Shown here: positions 46,297 to 55,375 of the stretch, piece after piece
How the letters are laid out: every line of letters starts with the position of its first letter
Numbering within the stretch: the stretch's first letter is position 1
Assembly (NCBI GenBank): GCA_016713905.1
Contig: JADJOE010000001.1
Span: 1,581,107 to 1,645,106, forward strand
Source of the DNA: Candidatus Vicinibacter proximus
Lineage (GTDB): Bacteria; Bacteroidota; Bacteroidia; Chitinophagales; Saprospiraceae
Direction: 5' to 3'
DNA: 64,000 nucleotides
Notes under the pieces: model-generated
What the model was told of the DNA's origin: nothing
Database searches by the model: none
Seen by the model: the letters and a program-made list of their open reading frames with translations, nothing else
Made by a program: the position numbers and the translations under genes

Positions 46297-46424
46297 CACG
46301 GGTTTTGCGTCAGGCGGGCTGACGTGTGAATTTGGAGCTTTGTACTTCTAATAAACTTTGGTAATAAATTTAAAATTTGTGCTTCGAAACCCGCCCTAAC
46401 GCAAAGCCCGAAACCGTTACCTGC
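46289..46424 (+). repeat. attC-like recombination site 8 (end of c8)
   Basis: 136 bp. The end box GCATATAAC (46289-46297) matches the c8 start box at 45294 and overlaps the stop codon region of the c8 gene. Arms CGGG/CCCG and TTTGCGT/ACGCAAA. It closes with AAACC and GTTACCTGC (46416-46424). Confidence 0.88.
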
Positions 46425-46450
46425 AAGCCTAAAGAACGAACCGAGTAAAA

Positions 46451-46693
46451 ATGAACAAGAGAATGAAACAGAAAATAAGGACAGAAAAAGTAAATATTCA
46501 GACAGCCGACTCTAAAGCCAACGCTTCTGTATTTTTATTTTTTCCCACCGCACATTTTTTAAAAACAATTTTAGCCAGCCGCACAAATGGCACATTTGGT
46601 TTTGCCCGACACACAAGCCGACCCTTCGCAAAACCAAAAGAGCCATTTTTTGCCAACGCACCGACAGTACAAATAAATTCAATAAACTTGTAG
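46451..46693 (+). CDS. Conserved leader ORF of c9
   Basis: 80 codons. The second half (ILASRTNGTFGFARHTS, then KPKEPFFANAP) matches the leader ORFs of c3 and c6, while the first half differs. It stops 2 nt before the SH3-protein gene. As in c3 and c6, the conserved part overlaps the start-module hairpin. Confidence 0.42.
   Translation: MNKRMKQKIRTEKVNIQTADSKANASVFLFFPTAHFLKTILASRTNGTFGFARHTSRPFAKPKEPFFANAPTVQINSINL
46529..46648 (+). repeat. Start module of c9: two A/T motifs plus covarying hairpin
   Basis: GTATTTTTATTTTTT (46529-46543) and ATTTTTTAAAAACAATTTT (46554-46572) both have exact reverse complements at the other end of c9 (55091-55105 and 55058-55076). The hairpin has stem AAATGGC/GCCATTT, ACA/AGA internal loop and stem TTTGGTTTTGC/GCAAAACCAAA. 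Confidence 0.75.
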
Positions 46694-46695
46694 CT

Positions 46696-47238
46696 ATGAA
46701 AAAACTAATCTTCTTAACTTTATTTTTACTGACAGCATCAATTGGTTTCAGCCAATCATACTTAGGCTGGGTCACTAAACAAGTCAATTTCCGTGAAGGA
46801 CCGGGTAAAGATTACGGTGTAATATCATCGCTTAAACAGGGTACACAAATTTTCATCGTATCACTTGAGACTGAAAATGATTTTTATAATATCATTGACA
46901 TTGCAACCGACAAAGAAGGTTATATACATAAGTCCTTTGTAAAACTTGGTGAGATTGTAGAGAAAAATGAAAGAGGTATGTTTACTCCAAGTGGTAAGAC
47001 TTCCACTTACAATCCCGAAATTGAAATATTCAATAATACCTCAATGACACTTACTTTAAAATTAAATAGCGAAACTTATTCGTTCTCACCAAAACAAAAA
47101 AGAACAATTACACTAAGTCCAGGAACATATAATTATCGTGCTTCTGCACCAGGTGTAATACCTAACATAGGCACAGAATATATGGAGAGCAATATGGGCT
47201 ACACTTGGCAATTTTACATAGTAACCGAAAGAAGATAA
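46696..47238 (+). CDS. Secreted SH3-like domain protein (cassette c9)
   Basis: A 180-residue protein with a signal peptide (KKLIFLTLFLLTASIGFSQ). A bacterial SH3 domain follows: VTKQVNFREGPGKDYGVISS, KQGTQIFIVSLE and GYIHKSFV. The second half is a beta-rich segment of unknown kind (IEIFNNTSMTLTLKLNSETY). It is likely periplasmic and may bind peptidoglycan or a partner protein of the membrane coiled-coil protein downstream. Confidence 0.8.
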   Translation: MKKLIFLTLFLLTASIGFSQSYLGWVTKQVNFREGPGKDYGVISSLKQGTQIFIVSLETENDFYNIIDIATDKEGYIHKSFVKLGEIVEKNERGMFTPSGKTSTYNPEIEIFNNTSMTLTLKLNSETYSFSPKQKRTITLSPGTYNYRASAPGVIPNIGTEYMESNMGYTWQFYIVTERR

Positions 47239-47266
47239 TATGAACACAATCATAAATAAAATGTAA

Positions 47267-48909
47267 ATGAAACTGATTCAAGACAATCCATATAGAATTG
47301 CGGGCATTCTTGCTAACTCTTCTGAAAAAGAACTTCAAAAACAGAAAAGTAAAATTACCAAGTACGCTAGTATTGGGAAACAAGTCGATTCTGAACTTGA
47401 TTTCCCATTTTTTGGCAATGTTGATCGCTCAGAAAACTCAATCACAAAGGCATTTTCAGGTATTGAGCAGAATCAAGACAAGGTAAGTCATTCATTGTTC
47501 TGGTTTCTTAAATCGAATAATTTTGATGAAACGGCTTTTAACTATCTAATTAATGGTGATAAAGAAAAAGCGGTTGAAATTTGGGACAAAGTGACTAACG
47601 GAAAAGAAGTAACATCAAAAACTTCTCGTGTTTCAATAATATAGGTACGCTTAAATTGCTTAGTGAATCTCAACAAGAAATTCAAGAAGGTATTGAAGCC
47701 AAAATCAAGCTAATTGATTCACCAAGTTTTACCGAATTTGTTCATACTGTTGCAGACCAAACTTACACTATAGACAACCAAAAGCAAACTGAAAAATTTA
47801 TAGATGATATCCTCAAACAATTTAAAGGAAAGTATTCTAGTTCGGACACTTTAAAGCTTTTCAGCAATTGTAATGGTATTACAAAGAAGTATTTATCGCA
47901 AAAATTCACTGAAGAACCTCTACACAAAATTGAAAGCCAAATAGAAACTTGCAAAAAGAAACGTAAGGAAAACAAAAGCAATGCATATGAATTTGGCTTA
48001 AAATTATATACTAACACAAAAGACGAATTAGCGTTACTAAAATCTATACTTGGCATAAGCGATTTAAAATATAAAGCACTTGCAGACCAGTTAGCAAATG
48101 AAATAATGCAATGTGGAATTGATTATTTCAATGAAAGTCAAGAAAACAATTCTCGTGATAATTATCTTGAATCCTCCCAAAAACTAACAAAATTAGCCGA
48201 CTCAATAGCTGTTGGGAAAATGGCTAAAGACCGTGCAAAAGATAGCCTTGCATCTCTTGAAGATATGAAAGACCGAGAGATAAATAAGGCTATTGCTATA
48301 CTAAACTCTATTAAATTAGCTTACGATAAGGCAATAAGTGAAATTGATGCCCAAGTCCTAAAAATGACAATGCAAATGTCATATAATCAAACAATCAACT
48401 ATTCTAAGGTTGATAAAATGAAGGAAGATTGTTTAAATTGGAATAAAGTCGTTGAAGTTGTTAGCGAAGGCATAACTATTAATGACGTTGAAATGATACA
48501 ACGCTGCTCAAACCAATCAAAAGTTTCGGAATATAAAAACCTAGTAGACTTTTTGATTAGCAAACTTGGACCAATTCAAATAAACCAAATAAAGCACATA
48601 TGCTATTGGAAAGATGTAAGAGCAGCCCAAGCAAAATCTACAGCAAAGCAAGTTGGTAAAACTATCAGCACAGCTACAGATGGTTGTTATATTGCTACTA
48701 TGGCTTATGGAAATTATAATCTTCCCCAAGTAATTGAGTTAAGGAATTTCAGAGACCAATTTCTTAGCAAATCTGTGTTAGGGCGTAGCTTTATAAGAAT
48801 TTACTATAAATACTCTCCTATTTTAGTTGAAAAACTTAGAGATAACCCTAAAACAAACAAGATAATTCGCAAACTTTTAGACCAGCTAATCAAAACAATC
48901 AGGAAATAA
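47267..48909 (+). CDS. CFI-box C-terminal domain protein, frame broken (cassette c9)
   Basis: Two frames give one protein of about 547 residues; one extra A in the run at 47617-47621 joins ...KEVTSK to NFSCFNNIGTLKLLSESQQE. The N-terminal part (NPYRIAGILANSSEKELQKQ, then HSLFWFLKSNNFDETAFNYL) is of a type found before J-domain-associated helical regions. The middle is a long helical region. The end, DGCYIATMAYGNYNLPQVIE and LRNFRDQFL with RIYYKYSP, matches the CFI-box C-terminal domain. It is located between the SH3 protein and an Hsp70-related gene; a cochaperone-like role is possible but unproven. Confidence 0.7.
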
Positions 48910-49829
48910 TGAAAAAAATAATACTAATAGTTGCCTTGTTCAGCACAACAACACTTTTTGCTCAAACGCAGAATGATAACTCGCTTGTTATTGATATAAC
49001 AGCTATACAAAAAACTATTGAAAAGCAAAAACAGGAAATAGATGGATTAACCTCGAAAGTAAAAAGTCAGCAATCGACAATAACACAACAACAAAACATT
49101 GTCATCGACTTATCAAGTAAAGTCGACAGTTTAAGCAGCCTTATTGAAACAAACCGAAGCAACATCAATACAATAGCAGATAATTTAGGAACGAAAATCC
49201 AAGAAACAGGTCAACAAGCCGAAACCAGAATTTCGGAACTTGGTGGTGATGTAGAGAAAAACAGACTTTATTGGATTATTGCTTCTTTAGTAACTCTACT
49301 TCTTGGTGCAATGATGTATTTGTTCTTGGGTAAGCGAATAAAGTCAAGCCAAACAGATGTTGAAACTCAAATCAGAAACACCAAGAAATCTTTAGAAGAA
49401 GAAAGTTTGAAGCTTGATAACAAACTCATTGAAGTCCTAGAAACTCAATTAAAGGTTCAACAGGAAGAGTCCAAAAATCAACCAACAACAACTTCTGATA
49501 AAACAGACCATTCACTTGCCCTTAAAGTTGCTGATGAAATAGTGAGAATGCATAAAAATATTTCAAAAATGGACTCAAATATAAAAGGACTTAAACCTGT
49601 AGAAAAAGGAATTGAAAGGATTCAAGCCAATTTTGCAGCAAACGGGTACGAAATGATTAATCTGCTTAATCAAGAATATGATGAAAGAATTAATTGTGAT
49701 GTTATTAATTTTACTACTGACGAGACTCTTCCAAAAGGAACAAGAATTATAAACGCAATTATCAAACCGCAAGTAAACTACAACGGAGTCCTAATTCAAA
49801 GGGCACAAGTTGATGTTTCACAAAATTAA
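48909..49829 (+). CDS. Membrane-anchored coiled-coil protein (cassette c9)
   Basis: A 306-residue protein. A signal peptide (KKIILIVALFSTTTLFAQ) precedes a periplasmic coiled coil (about 30-115, with regular Ile/Leu/Val spacing and many Gln), one membrane helix (LYWIIASLVTLLLGAMMYLF, about 118-138) and a cytoplasmic part with a second coiled coil and a C-terminal domain including GLKPVEKGIERIQANFAANG. It thus joins the two sides of the inner membrane and could relay a periplasmic event to the Hsp70 and kinase genes that follow. It overlaps the previous gene by one base. Confidence 0.75.
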   Translation: MKKIILIVALFSTTTLFAQTQNDNSLVIDITAIQKTIEKQKQEIDGLTSKVKSQQSTITQQQNIVIDLSSKVDSLSSLIETNRSNINTIADNLGTKIQETGQQAETRISELGGDVEKNRLYWIIASLVTLLLGAMMYLFLGKRIKSSQTDVETQIRNTKKSLEEESLKLDNKLIEVLETQLKVQQEESKNQPTTTSDKTDHSLALKVADEIVRMHKNISKMDSNIKGLKPVEKGIERIQANFAANGYEMINLLNQEYDERINCDVINFTTDETLPKGTRIINAIIKPQVNYNGVLIQRAQVDVSQN

Positions 49830-49841
49830 ATATTTAACAAA

Positions 49842-52357
49842 ATGGCAAGAACAAAAATTGATTACGGCATTGACCTCGGCACAACAAATTCTGCAATTTC
49901 CAGAATGGAAAATGGCGAACCTTTAATAAAAAAAACAAATAAAGGCAAAGATACAATGGCATCTTGTGTTGCTTATAATAAGAAAGGAATCCTAGTAGGA
50001 GACCCAGCACACGCTGCTTATAGAAGTGAAAAAGAAAGGGCACTTTCTGAAGACTTTGAGAGCAACGCTTTTATTGAATTTAAAAGGACTATGGGTACTG
50101 ATAAAAAGTATCCGAGCTCCTTTGCTGAAAAGGAATTAAGTTCTGAAGAGCTGTCGGCAGAAGTTTTAAAAACACTAAAGTCATTTATTACAGACGAAAA
50201 TTTCTCATCTGTAGTAATTACTGTGCCCGCTGCTTTCAAAAACAATCAAATAGATGCGACTAGAAGGGCAGGTAAATTGGCGGGTTTTAGTCACATTGAA
50301 GTACTTCAAGAACCAGTCGCTGCATCAATGGCTTACGGCCTAGAGAGTAAAAGTAAAAACGGGTTTTGGTTAGTATTTGATTTTGGTGGTGGAACTTTTG
50401 ACGCAGCTTTATTAAAAGTTGAAGATGGCATAATGAAAGTAATCGACACAGAAGGAGACAACTATTTAGGTGGAAAAAATTTAGATTTAGCAATTGTTGA
50501 TGAATTGCTAATACCTCACATTCAAGAAAAGTTTGACATATCTAAACTTTTGTCAAATGAGAAGAAGAAGCAAAATTATAGAGAAGCCTTAAAATCTTAT
50601 GCAGAAGAGTTAAAAAATGAATTGTCATTTCAACCAGAATACAATCTTTATAAAGAAGATAGATGTGGAATCGATGACGAAGGTGAAGAAATTGAAATTG
50701 ATCTTACTGTAACACAAGAGCAACTTAAAAAAGTTCTAGCACCAATTTTTCAAAAAGCAATTGATTCTAGTCTGACTCTTTTGAAAAGAAAAAATCTCAA
50801 AGGCAGTTCTTTAGATTCTCTAATTTTAGTTGGTGGTCCTACATTGTCTCCAACATTGAGAGAAATGTTAGAAAAACAAATTTGCAAACCAGATACAAGT
50901 GTTGACCCAATGACTGTGGTTTCAAAAGGTGCTGCCCTTTATGCTTCAACGGTTGAATTGTCTGAACAAATAAAGGAGCAAACACGAGACAGAACAAAAA
51001 TTCAGCTTGAAATTGGACACGAATCTTCGACAGTAGAAACCGAAGAATTTGTAACACTTAAAATTTTAGAAGATAAAACAGAAGGAGAAATTCCAGAAAA
51101 GGTTTTTGCCGAAATCAAAAGGAGCGATAATGCTTGGTCAAGCGGAAAAGTTGAAATCAACGCAATCGGTGAAGTAATAGATGTGCAATTGAACGAAGGG
51201 AAAACCAATGTTTTTGAAGTGACCCTTTATGATAACAAAGGTAACTTATTGGAAAGCGAGCCTAATACCTTTAATGTAATTCAAGGTTCAAAATTGGTAA
51301 CGCAACTCTTCCATATAATTGGGGAATTGAAATCAAACTTAAGTCAACAGGTAAAATTGTGTTTAAAGAAGTTCCAGGACTAGAAAAGAATAAATCTTTA
51401 CCAGCGATTGGTACGAAAAACGGATTAAAAACTCAAAAGCAGATTCGCCCAGGAATGGATTCCGATTTTATCAAAATTCCTATTTACCAAGGCGAACACG
51501 GAGCGGACGGAACTAGATCTTTGTACAATGAACACGTTTATGATATTATTATCAGTGGCTCTGATTTACCGGCTTTATTACCAGAAAATTCTGACGTTGA
51601 CTTAACTATAAGCATTGATAAATCACAACTTGTTTCTGTTCAGGCATACTTTCCATATTTAGACCATACTTCCGAAATTGAAGTTCCGACTGACACCGTT
51701 CAGTCAGTTGACACTAAATGGTTATCGAATGAAATAAAAAAGGCAAAAGGGGCGGTTTCGGAACTGAAAAGTGATGGCGACCATTCTGATGATGCGAAGC
51801 TGAAAAAAGCAGAGACAGAGTTAGAGAAAATTGAAAAGTCATTTGAAAACAACAAGAATGATGTTGACGGTAAGCAAGAAGTATTAACCAATCTGCGAAA
51901 GACACTTAAAACCATTGATGAACTTAATGAAACTACAGAATGGCCCAAGTTAGAAGCCGAATTGAAAGAAGAATATTATAGACTCGAAAAGGCTAACAAA
52001 GAACTTGGCAATGATAAGACTGCACAAGTGGTTAATCAAATTAAACACCAATTGGAAGAAGTAATCAAGGTTAAGGATGTGAAACTTGGAAATGTTTTAT
52101 TAGATGAAATTAATAGCTTTTTCATCCAATTAACATTCATTTACCAATTGATTGGTTTTATAAGACAACATAATCAAAACTTTGGATCTTACAGATGGAG
52201 AGACCCAAATAAAGCGAGAACACTTTTAAATCAAGGGTTGCAAAAAATCGGTGAAAGTCCTGATGTTGATGAATTGCATCCGATTGTGATTGCAATAATA
52301 GATTGTTTATATCCTGAAGACAGACCAAGTGGTGATGATTCAGTATTAGTAGGATAA
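49842..52357 (+). CDS. Hsp70 (DnaK)-like protein with coiled-coil C-terminus, frame broken (cassette c9)
   Basis: Two frames (49842-51383 and the frame ending 52357) make one protein of about 838 residues; one extra A in the run at 51290-51293 gives the normal sequence ...QGSK-IGNATLPYNWGIEIK. The nucleotide-binding domain has the Hsp70 phosphate motifs DYGIDLGTTNSAISRMENG and LVFDFGGGTFDAALLKVEDG, and the adenosine motif LILVGGPTLSPTLREML. The substrate-binding domain includes LKTQKQIRPGMDSDFIKIPI. It is not the housekeeping DnaK: no EEVD-like tail, and it ends in a helical region and LYPEDRPSGDDSVLVG. Such Hsp70 variants occur in bacterial operons with kinases and are suspected of sensing. 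Confidence 0.82.
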
Positions 52358-52360
52358 ATT

Positions 52361-54139
52361 ATGAATATCACAAATCACATATTATCTAATGGTCAAGTAA
52401 TTGAAGACAAGTACACCGTAACTTTCTTTTTGAAAAAAGGAAGTTACGCAGAAACTTATCGAGTTAAAGACAAACAAAAGACAACCAAGCTTTTGAAACT
52501 CTTCTCATATTCTAAATTGCATAGAACTCAATTTGACCAAAGTGGTGATGTGCTAGAAATAGAAATTCTGAAAAAGTTGAAACACCCGAATATTGTCAAA
52601 CTAAGTGACAGTGGTGAACTTCTTATAGAAAACCAAAAATACGCTTACGCCATTTTAGACTTTATAAGTGGTGAAACCCTTGCTGACAAAATGAAAAGGG
52701 AACAAACCTTTAATGCATATGAAGCAAAGGACATAATTCTTGGGGTGCTTAACGGTCTAAATTACTTACACAATCAACAAAACCCAATTATCCATAACGA
52801 TGTAACCAATTTGAACGTGATGATGGATTTATCGGGACAGGTATCAGTTCCCAAAATAATAGATTTTGGCTATGCAAGATTTTTGGTCCAATCAAATAAA
52901 GATTTTCAAAAAGATGCTCTTAATCCTTTCTATTCTGCCAACGAAACATTTAACAAAGTCTTTTCTGTTCAAAGTGATATATTCTCGGTAGGTGCTTTGT
53001 ATTATCATTTATTAGTTGGACTACCGCCTTGGTTTGTGGAATTGTCCAAATTCAAATCTGATACAGTAAGATTAGAAGATGCAATTTTGAAGGAGCGAGA
53101 AAAACCCTTACAAGTTGTTAGTTCAAAATCCAAGATTGAAGCCAATACTTTCAACATCATTGCAAAAGCCTTACAACCTAATGCAGAGAATAGATTCAAG
53201 AACTTGAAAGAATTCATACAGGCTGTTAATGGTGAAATCGTAGTTGAAAATTCTGTTCTTGAAAAATCTGCACAATCAACTCAAACCTTGAAGACTGTAA
53301 AAAAAGGCGAAGGCTTCAAATCAATTGCTGGAATGCAAGCACTCAAAGACACCATCAAATTAGATGTTATTGACGCTTTGAATGAGAAAGAAAAGTATGC
53401 TGAATATGGATTAACAATTCCAAACGGAATGCTTTTATATGGCCCTCCAGGTTGCGGAAAAACATTCTTTGCAGAAAAGATGGCAGAAGAGATAGGGTTC
53501 AATTTTTATCAAATTAAACCTTCCGACATTCAAAGCAAATGGGTAAATGCTTCACAAGAGAATATTAAAAACCTTTTTGATGAAGCAAGAAAAAACGCCC
53601 CAAGTATCATTTTTATTGACGAATTAGATGCTTTAGTTCCGAACAGAGACAATTCAAGTGTCAACCATATGAATACAAGTGCTGTGAATGAATTTTTAGC
53701 ACAAATGAATAATAGCGGTGATGACGGAGTTTTTATTGTAGGTGCGACAAATCGGCCAAACTCAATAGACCCAGCAATTTTACGAGCAGGGAGATTAGAC
53801 AAACACGTTTATTTGCCACCACCAGACTTTGAAGCAAGGGAATTAATGTTCAAGCTCTATTTAGAGAAAAGACCAACCGATATAGGTTTAGACTATGCTG
53901 AACTAGCAAAGGCTACTGAAAACTATGTTTCAAGCGACATCAAATTTTTATGTGATGAAGCTTCAAGAATGGCATTGCGTTCTAAGTCAAGAATAACAAA
54001 AGAAATATTGATAGAAACTATAAAATCGAACAAACCTTCAATCTCTTTATCAGAACTAAACAGTTACATAGAAATCAGAGCAAAAATGGAAGGTCAACAA
54101 TCAAATAATAACGAACGACCAAGAATTGGTTTTAAATAA
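52361..54139 (+). CDS. Protein kinase-AAA ATPase fusion (cassette c9)
   Basis: A 592-residue fusion. Residues about 1-290 are a Ser/Thr kinase: glycine loop region KKGSYAETYRVKDK, catalytic loop HNDVTNLNVMMD (about 145-156, with Asn-Asp in place of the usual Arg-Asp) and DFGYARF (about 168). Residues about 330-590 are an FtsH/Cdc48-type AAA ATPase: Walker A LLYGPPGCGKTFFAEKM (about 361), Walker B IIFIDELDALVP (about 417) and GRLDKHVYLPPPDF. The kinase may control an unfoldase that acts on target proteins. It starts 3 nt after the Hsp70-like gene. Confidence 0.87.
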   Translation: MNITNHILSNGQVIEDKYTVTFFLKKGSYAETYRVKDKQKTTKLLKLFSYSKLHRTQFDQSGDVLEIEILKKLKHPNIVKLSDSGELLIENQKYAYAILDFISGETLADKMKREQTFNAYEAKDIILGVLNGLNYLHNQQNPIIHNDVTNLNVMMDLSGQVSVPKIIDFGYARFLVQSNKDFQKDALNPFYSANETFNKVFSVQSDIFSVGALYYHLLVGLPPWFVELSKFKSDTVRLEDAILKEREKPLQVVSSKSKIEANTFNIIAKALQPNAENRFKNLKEFIQAVNGEIVVENSVLEKSAQSTQTLKTVKKGEGFKSIAGMQALKDTIKLDVIDALNEKEKYAEYGLTIPNGMLLYGPPGCGKTFFAEKMAEEIGFNFYQIKPSDIQSKWVNASQENIKNLFDEARKNAPSIIFIDELDALVPNRDNSSVNHMNTSAVNEFLAQMNNSGDDGVFIVGATNRPNSIDPAILRAGRLDKHVYLPPPDFEARELMFKLYLEKRPTDIGLDYAELAKATENYVSSDIKFLCDEASRMALRSKSRITKEILIETIKSNKPSISLSELNSYIEIRAKMEGQQSNNNERPRIGFK

Positions 54140-54156
54140 AATAAACAGAAAAATTT

Positions 54157-54687
54157 ATGGACACAATAACTTTTGACAAACTTTTGCTTAAAACAGCATT
54201 TTGCTGTATGGCATCAGACGGAAATATTGATGATAGGGAAATTTCCCTTATAAAATCAATGTGCGAAAAATCTCCATTATTTGCCAATTTCAACTTTCAA
54301 GAAGAAATCAATTTGCTTGTTGGTAAAATAAACGGTGGTGGAAAAACCTTTTTTCAATATTATTTTGACTTGTTAAAGCAAACTCAACTTAATGAACAAG
54401 AAGAACTGACTCTGATTGATTTTGCAATACAAACAATTAATGCAGACGAACAAATCGAGTATTCAGAAATCAAGTTTTTCAAAAACATTCGACACCGTCT
54501 AAATGTAAGTGATGAAAAAATATTAGCTCTTATCCCAGACATTGAGCAATATTTGGAAGACGACATAATTACTGATACTTTCCTTGACAAAATCACAAGT
54601 CAGTATTTTGAAATTTCTGAACTACCGCAGTTTGACTTAATTGGTATTGCTGACAATTCACAAGACAATAATAAACGTGATGAATAA
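54157..54687 (+). CDS. TerB-like acidic protein (cassette c9)
   Basis: A 176-residue helical acidic protein with the TerB (tellurite resistance TerB/DjlA) pattern: a first motif LLKTAFCCMASDGNIDDREI and a second LIDFAIQTINADEQIEYSEI, both of the form A-x-D-G/E-x-I-x-x-x-E. TerB-like proteins bind Ca2+ and sit in stress and conflict operons with kinases and AAA ATPases. That fits the genes around it. Confidence 0.78.
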   Translation: MDTITFDKLLLKTAFCCMASDGNIDDREISLIKSMCEKSPLFANFNFQEEINLLVGKINGGGKTFFQYYFDLLKQTQLNEQEELTLIDFAIQTINADEQIEYSEIKFFKNIRHRLNVSDEKILALIPDIEQYLEDDIITDTFLDKITSQYFEISELPQFDLIGIADNSQDNNKRDE

Positions 54688-54979
54688 TGCTATAAAAATA
54701 GTATTAGCGATTTTGTTTTTTCTGTGTTTGGCGGATATGCCTTACGGTTTTTATCAGTTTGTAAGGTTCGCAGGACTAATTGGATTTGCAATTTTAGCTT
54801 ATCAAGCACACGAACAAGGAAGCCAGACAGAAATGATTATTTACGGTGGACTTGCGTTGTTATTCCAACCGTTTTTCAAAATCGCACTTGGCAGACAAAT
54901 GTGGAACATAGTTGACGTGGTAGTTGGAATAGGACTTCTAATATCAATATTTATGAAACCAAAGGAAAGCCCACGCTAA
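54680..54979 (+). CDS. Small membrane protein, DUF6804-like (cassette c9)
   Basis: The start is the ATG at 54680, overlapping the TerB-like gene by 8 nt; 99 residues with three helices (IVLAILFFLCLADMPYGFYQ, LIGFAILAYQAHEQG and IVDVVVGIGLLISIF). The sequence FVRFAGLIGFAILAYQA and GRQMWNIVDVV fit the DUF6804 family, which has no known function. It is the last gene of c9. Confidence 0.72.
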   Translation: MNNAIKIVLAILFFLCLADMPYGFYQFVRFAGLIGFAILAYQAHEQGSQTEMIIYGGLALLFQPFFKIALGRQMWNIVDVVVGIGLLISIFMKPKESPR

Positions 54980-55105
54980 AAGCAAGCACATTTGCAATTC
55001 GCACAAGCCCACGCACAGACCAAAAATTGCAAAAGAGCTTGCTTTGCCAACGCAGACAAAATTGTTTTTAAAAAATTTCCCAACGCTTCAAAAAAAATAA
55101 AAATA
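54979..55105 (+). repeat. End module of c9: covarying hairpin plus two A/T motifs
   Basis: Stem AAAGCAAGC/GCTTGCTTT (c3: TTTGCAAGC/GCTTGCAAA), ACA/AGA internal loop, stem TTTGCAATT/AATTGCAAA (c3: TTTAAAAGC/GCTTTTAAA). The motifs at 55058-55076 and 55091-55105 are exact reverse complements of the two start-module motifs of c9. Confidence 0.75.
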
Positions 55106-55195
55106 CACCGACACACAGCCCAACAAACACAGCAGACAATGACACGAAAACTCAATATTGACAAGGCTTGCAACGGCACGGTGGACAGAAGGCCA

Positions 55196-55331
55196 GCAGG
55201 TAACAGCGGTTTTGCAAAAAAGCGGGTTCAGTGGTTAATTGAGCATTCTACCTCGCATCAACTTTTGTGGTATGTTGACAGTTTTGTGCTCCGAAATCCG
55301 CTTCTTCGCAAAGCCGCAAAACGTTAGCGGC
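55196..55331 (+). repeat. attC-like recombination site 9 (end of c9)
   Basis: 136 bp. The end box GCAGGTAAC (55196-55204) matches the c9 start box at 46416, 8.8 kb away. Arms GCGGTTTTGC.../...GCAAAGCCGC. It closes with AAAAC and GTTAGCGGC (55323-55331). Confidence 0.9.
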
Positions 55332-55375
55332 AACTCTTTAGCGTGACAGTGCAAACATCAACCGACAGACAAGAA

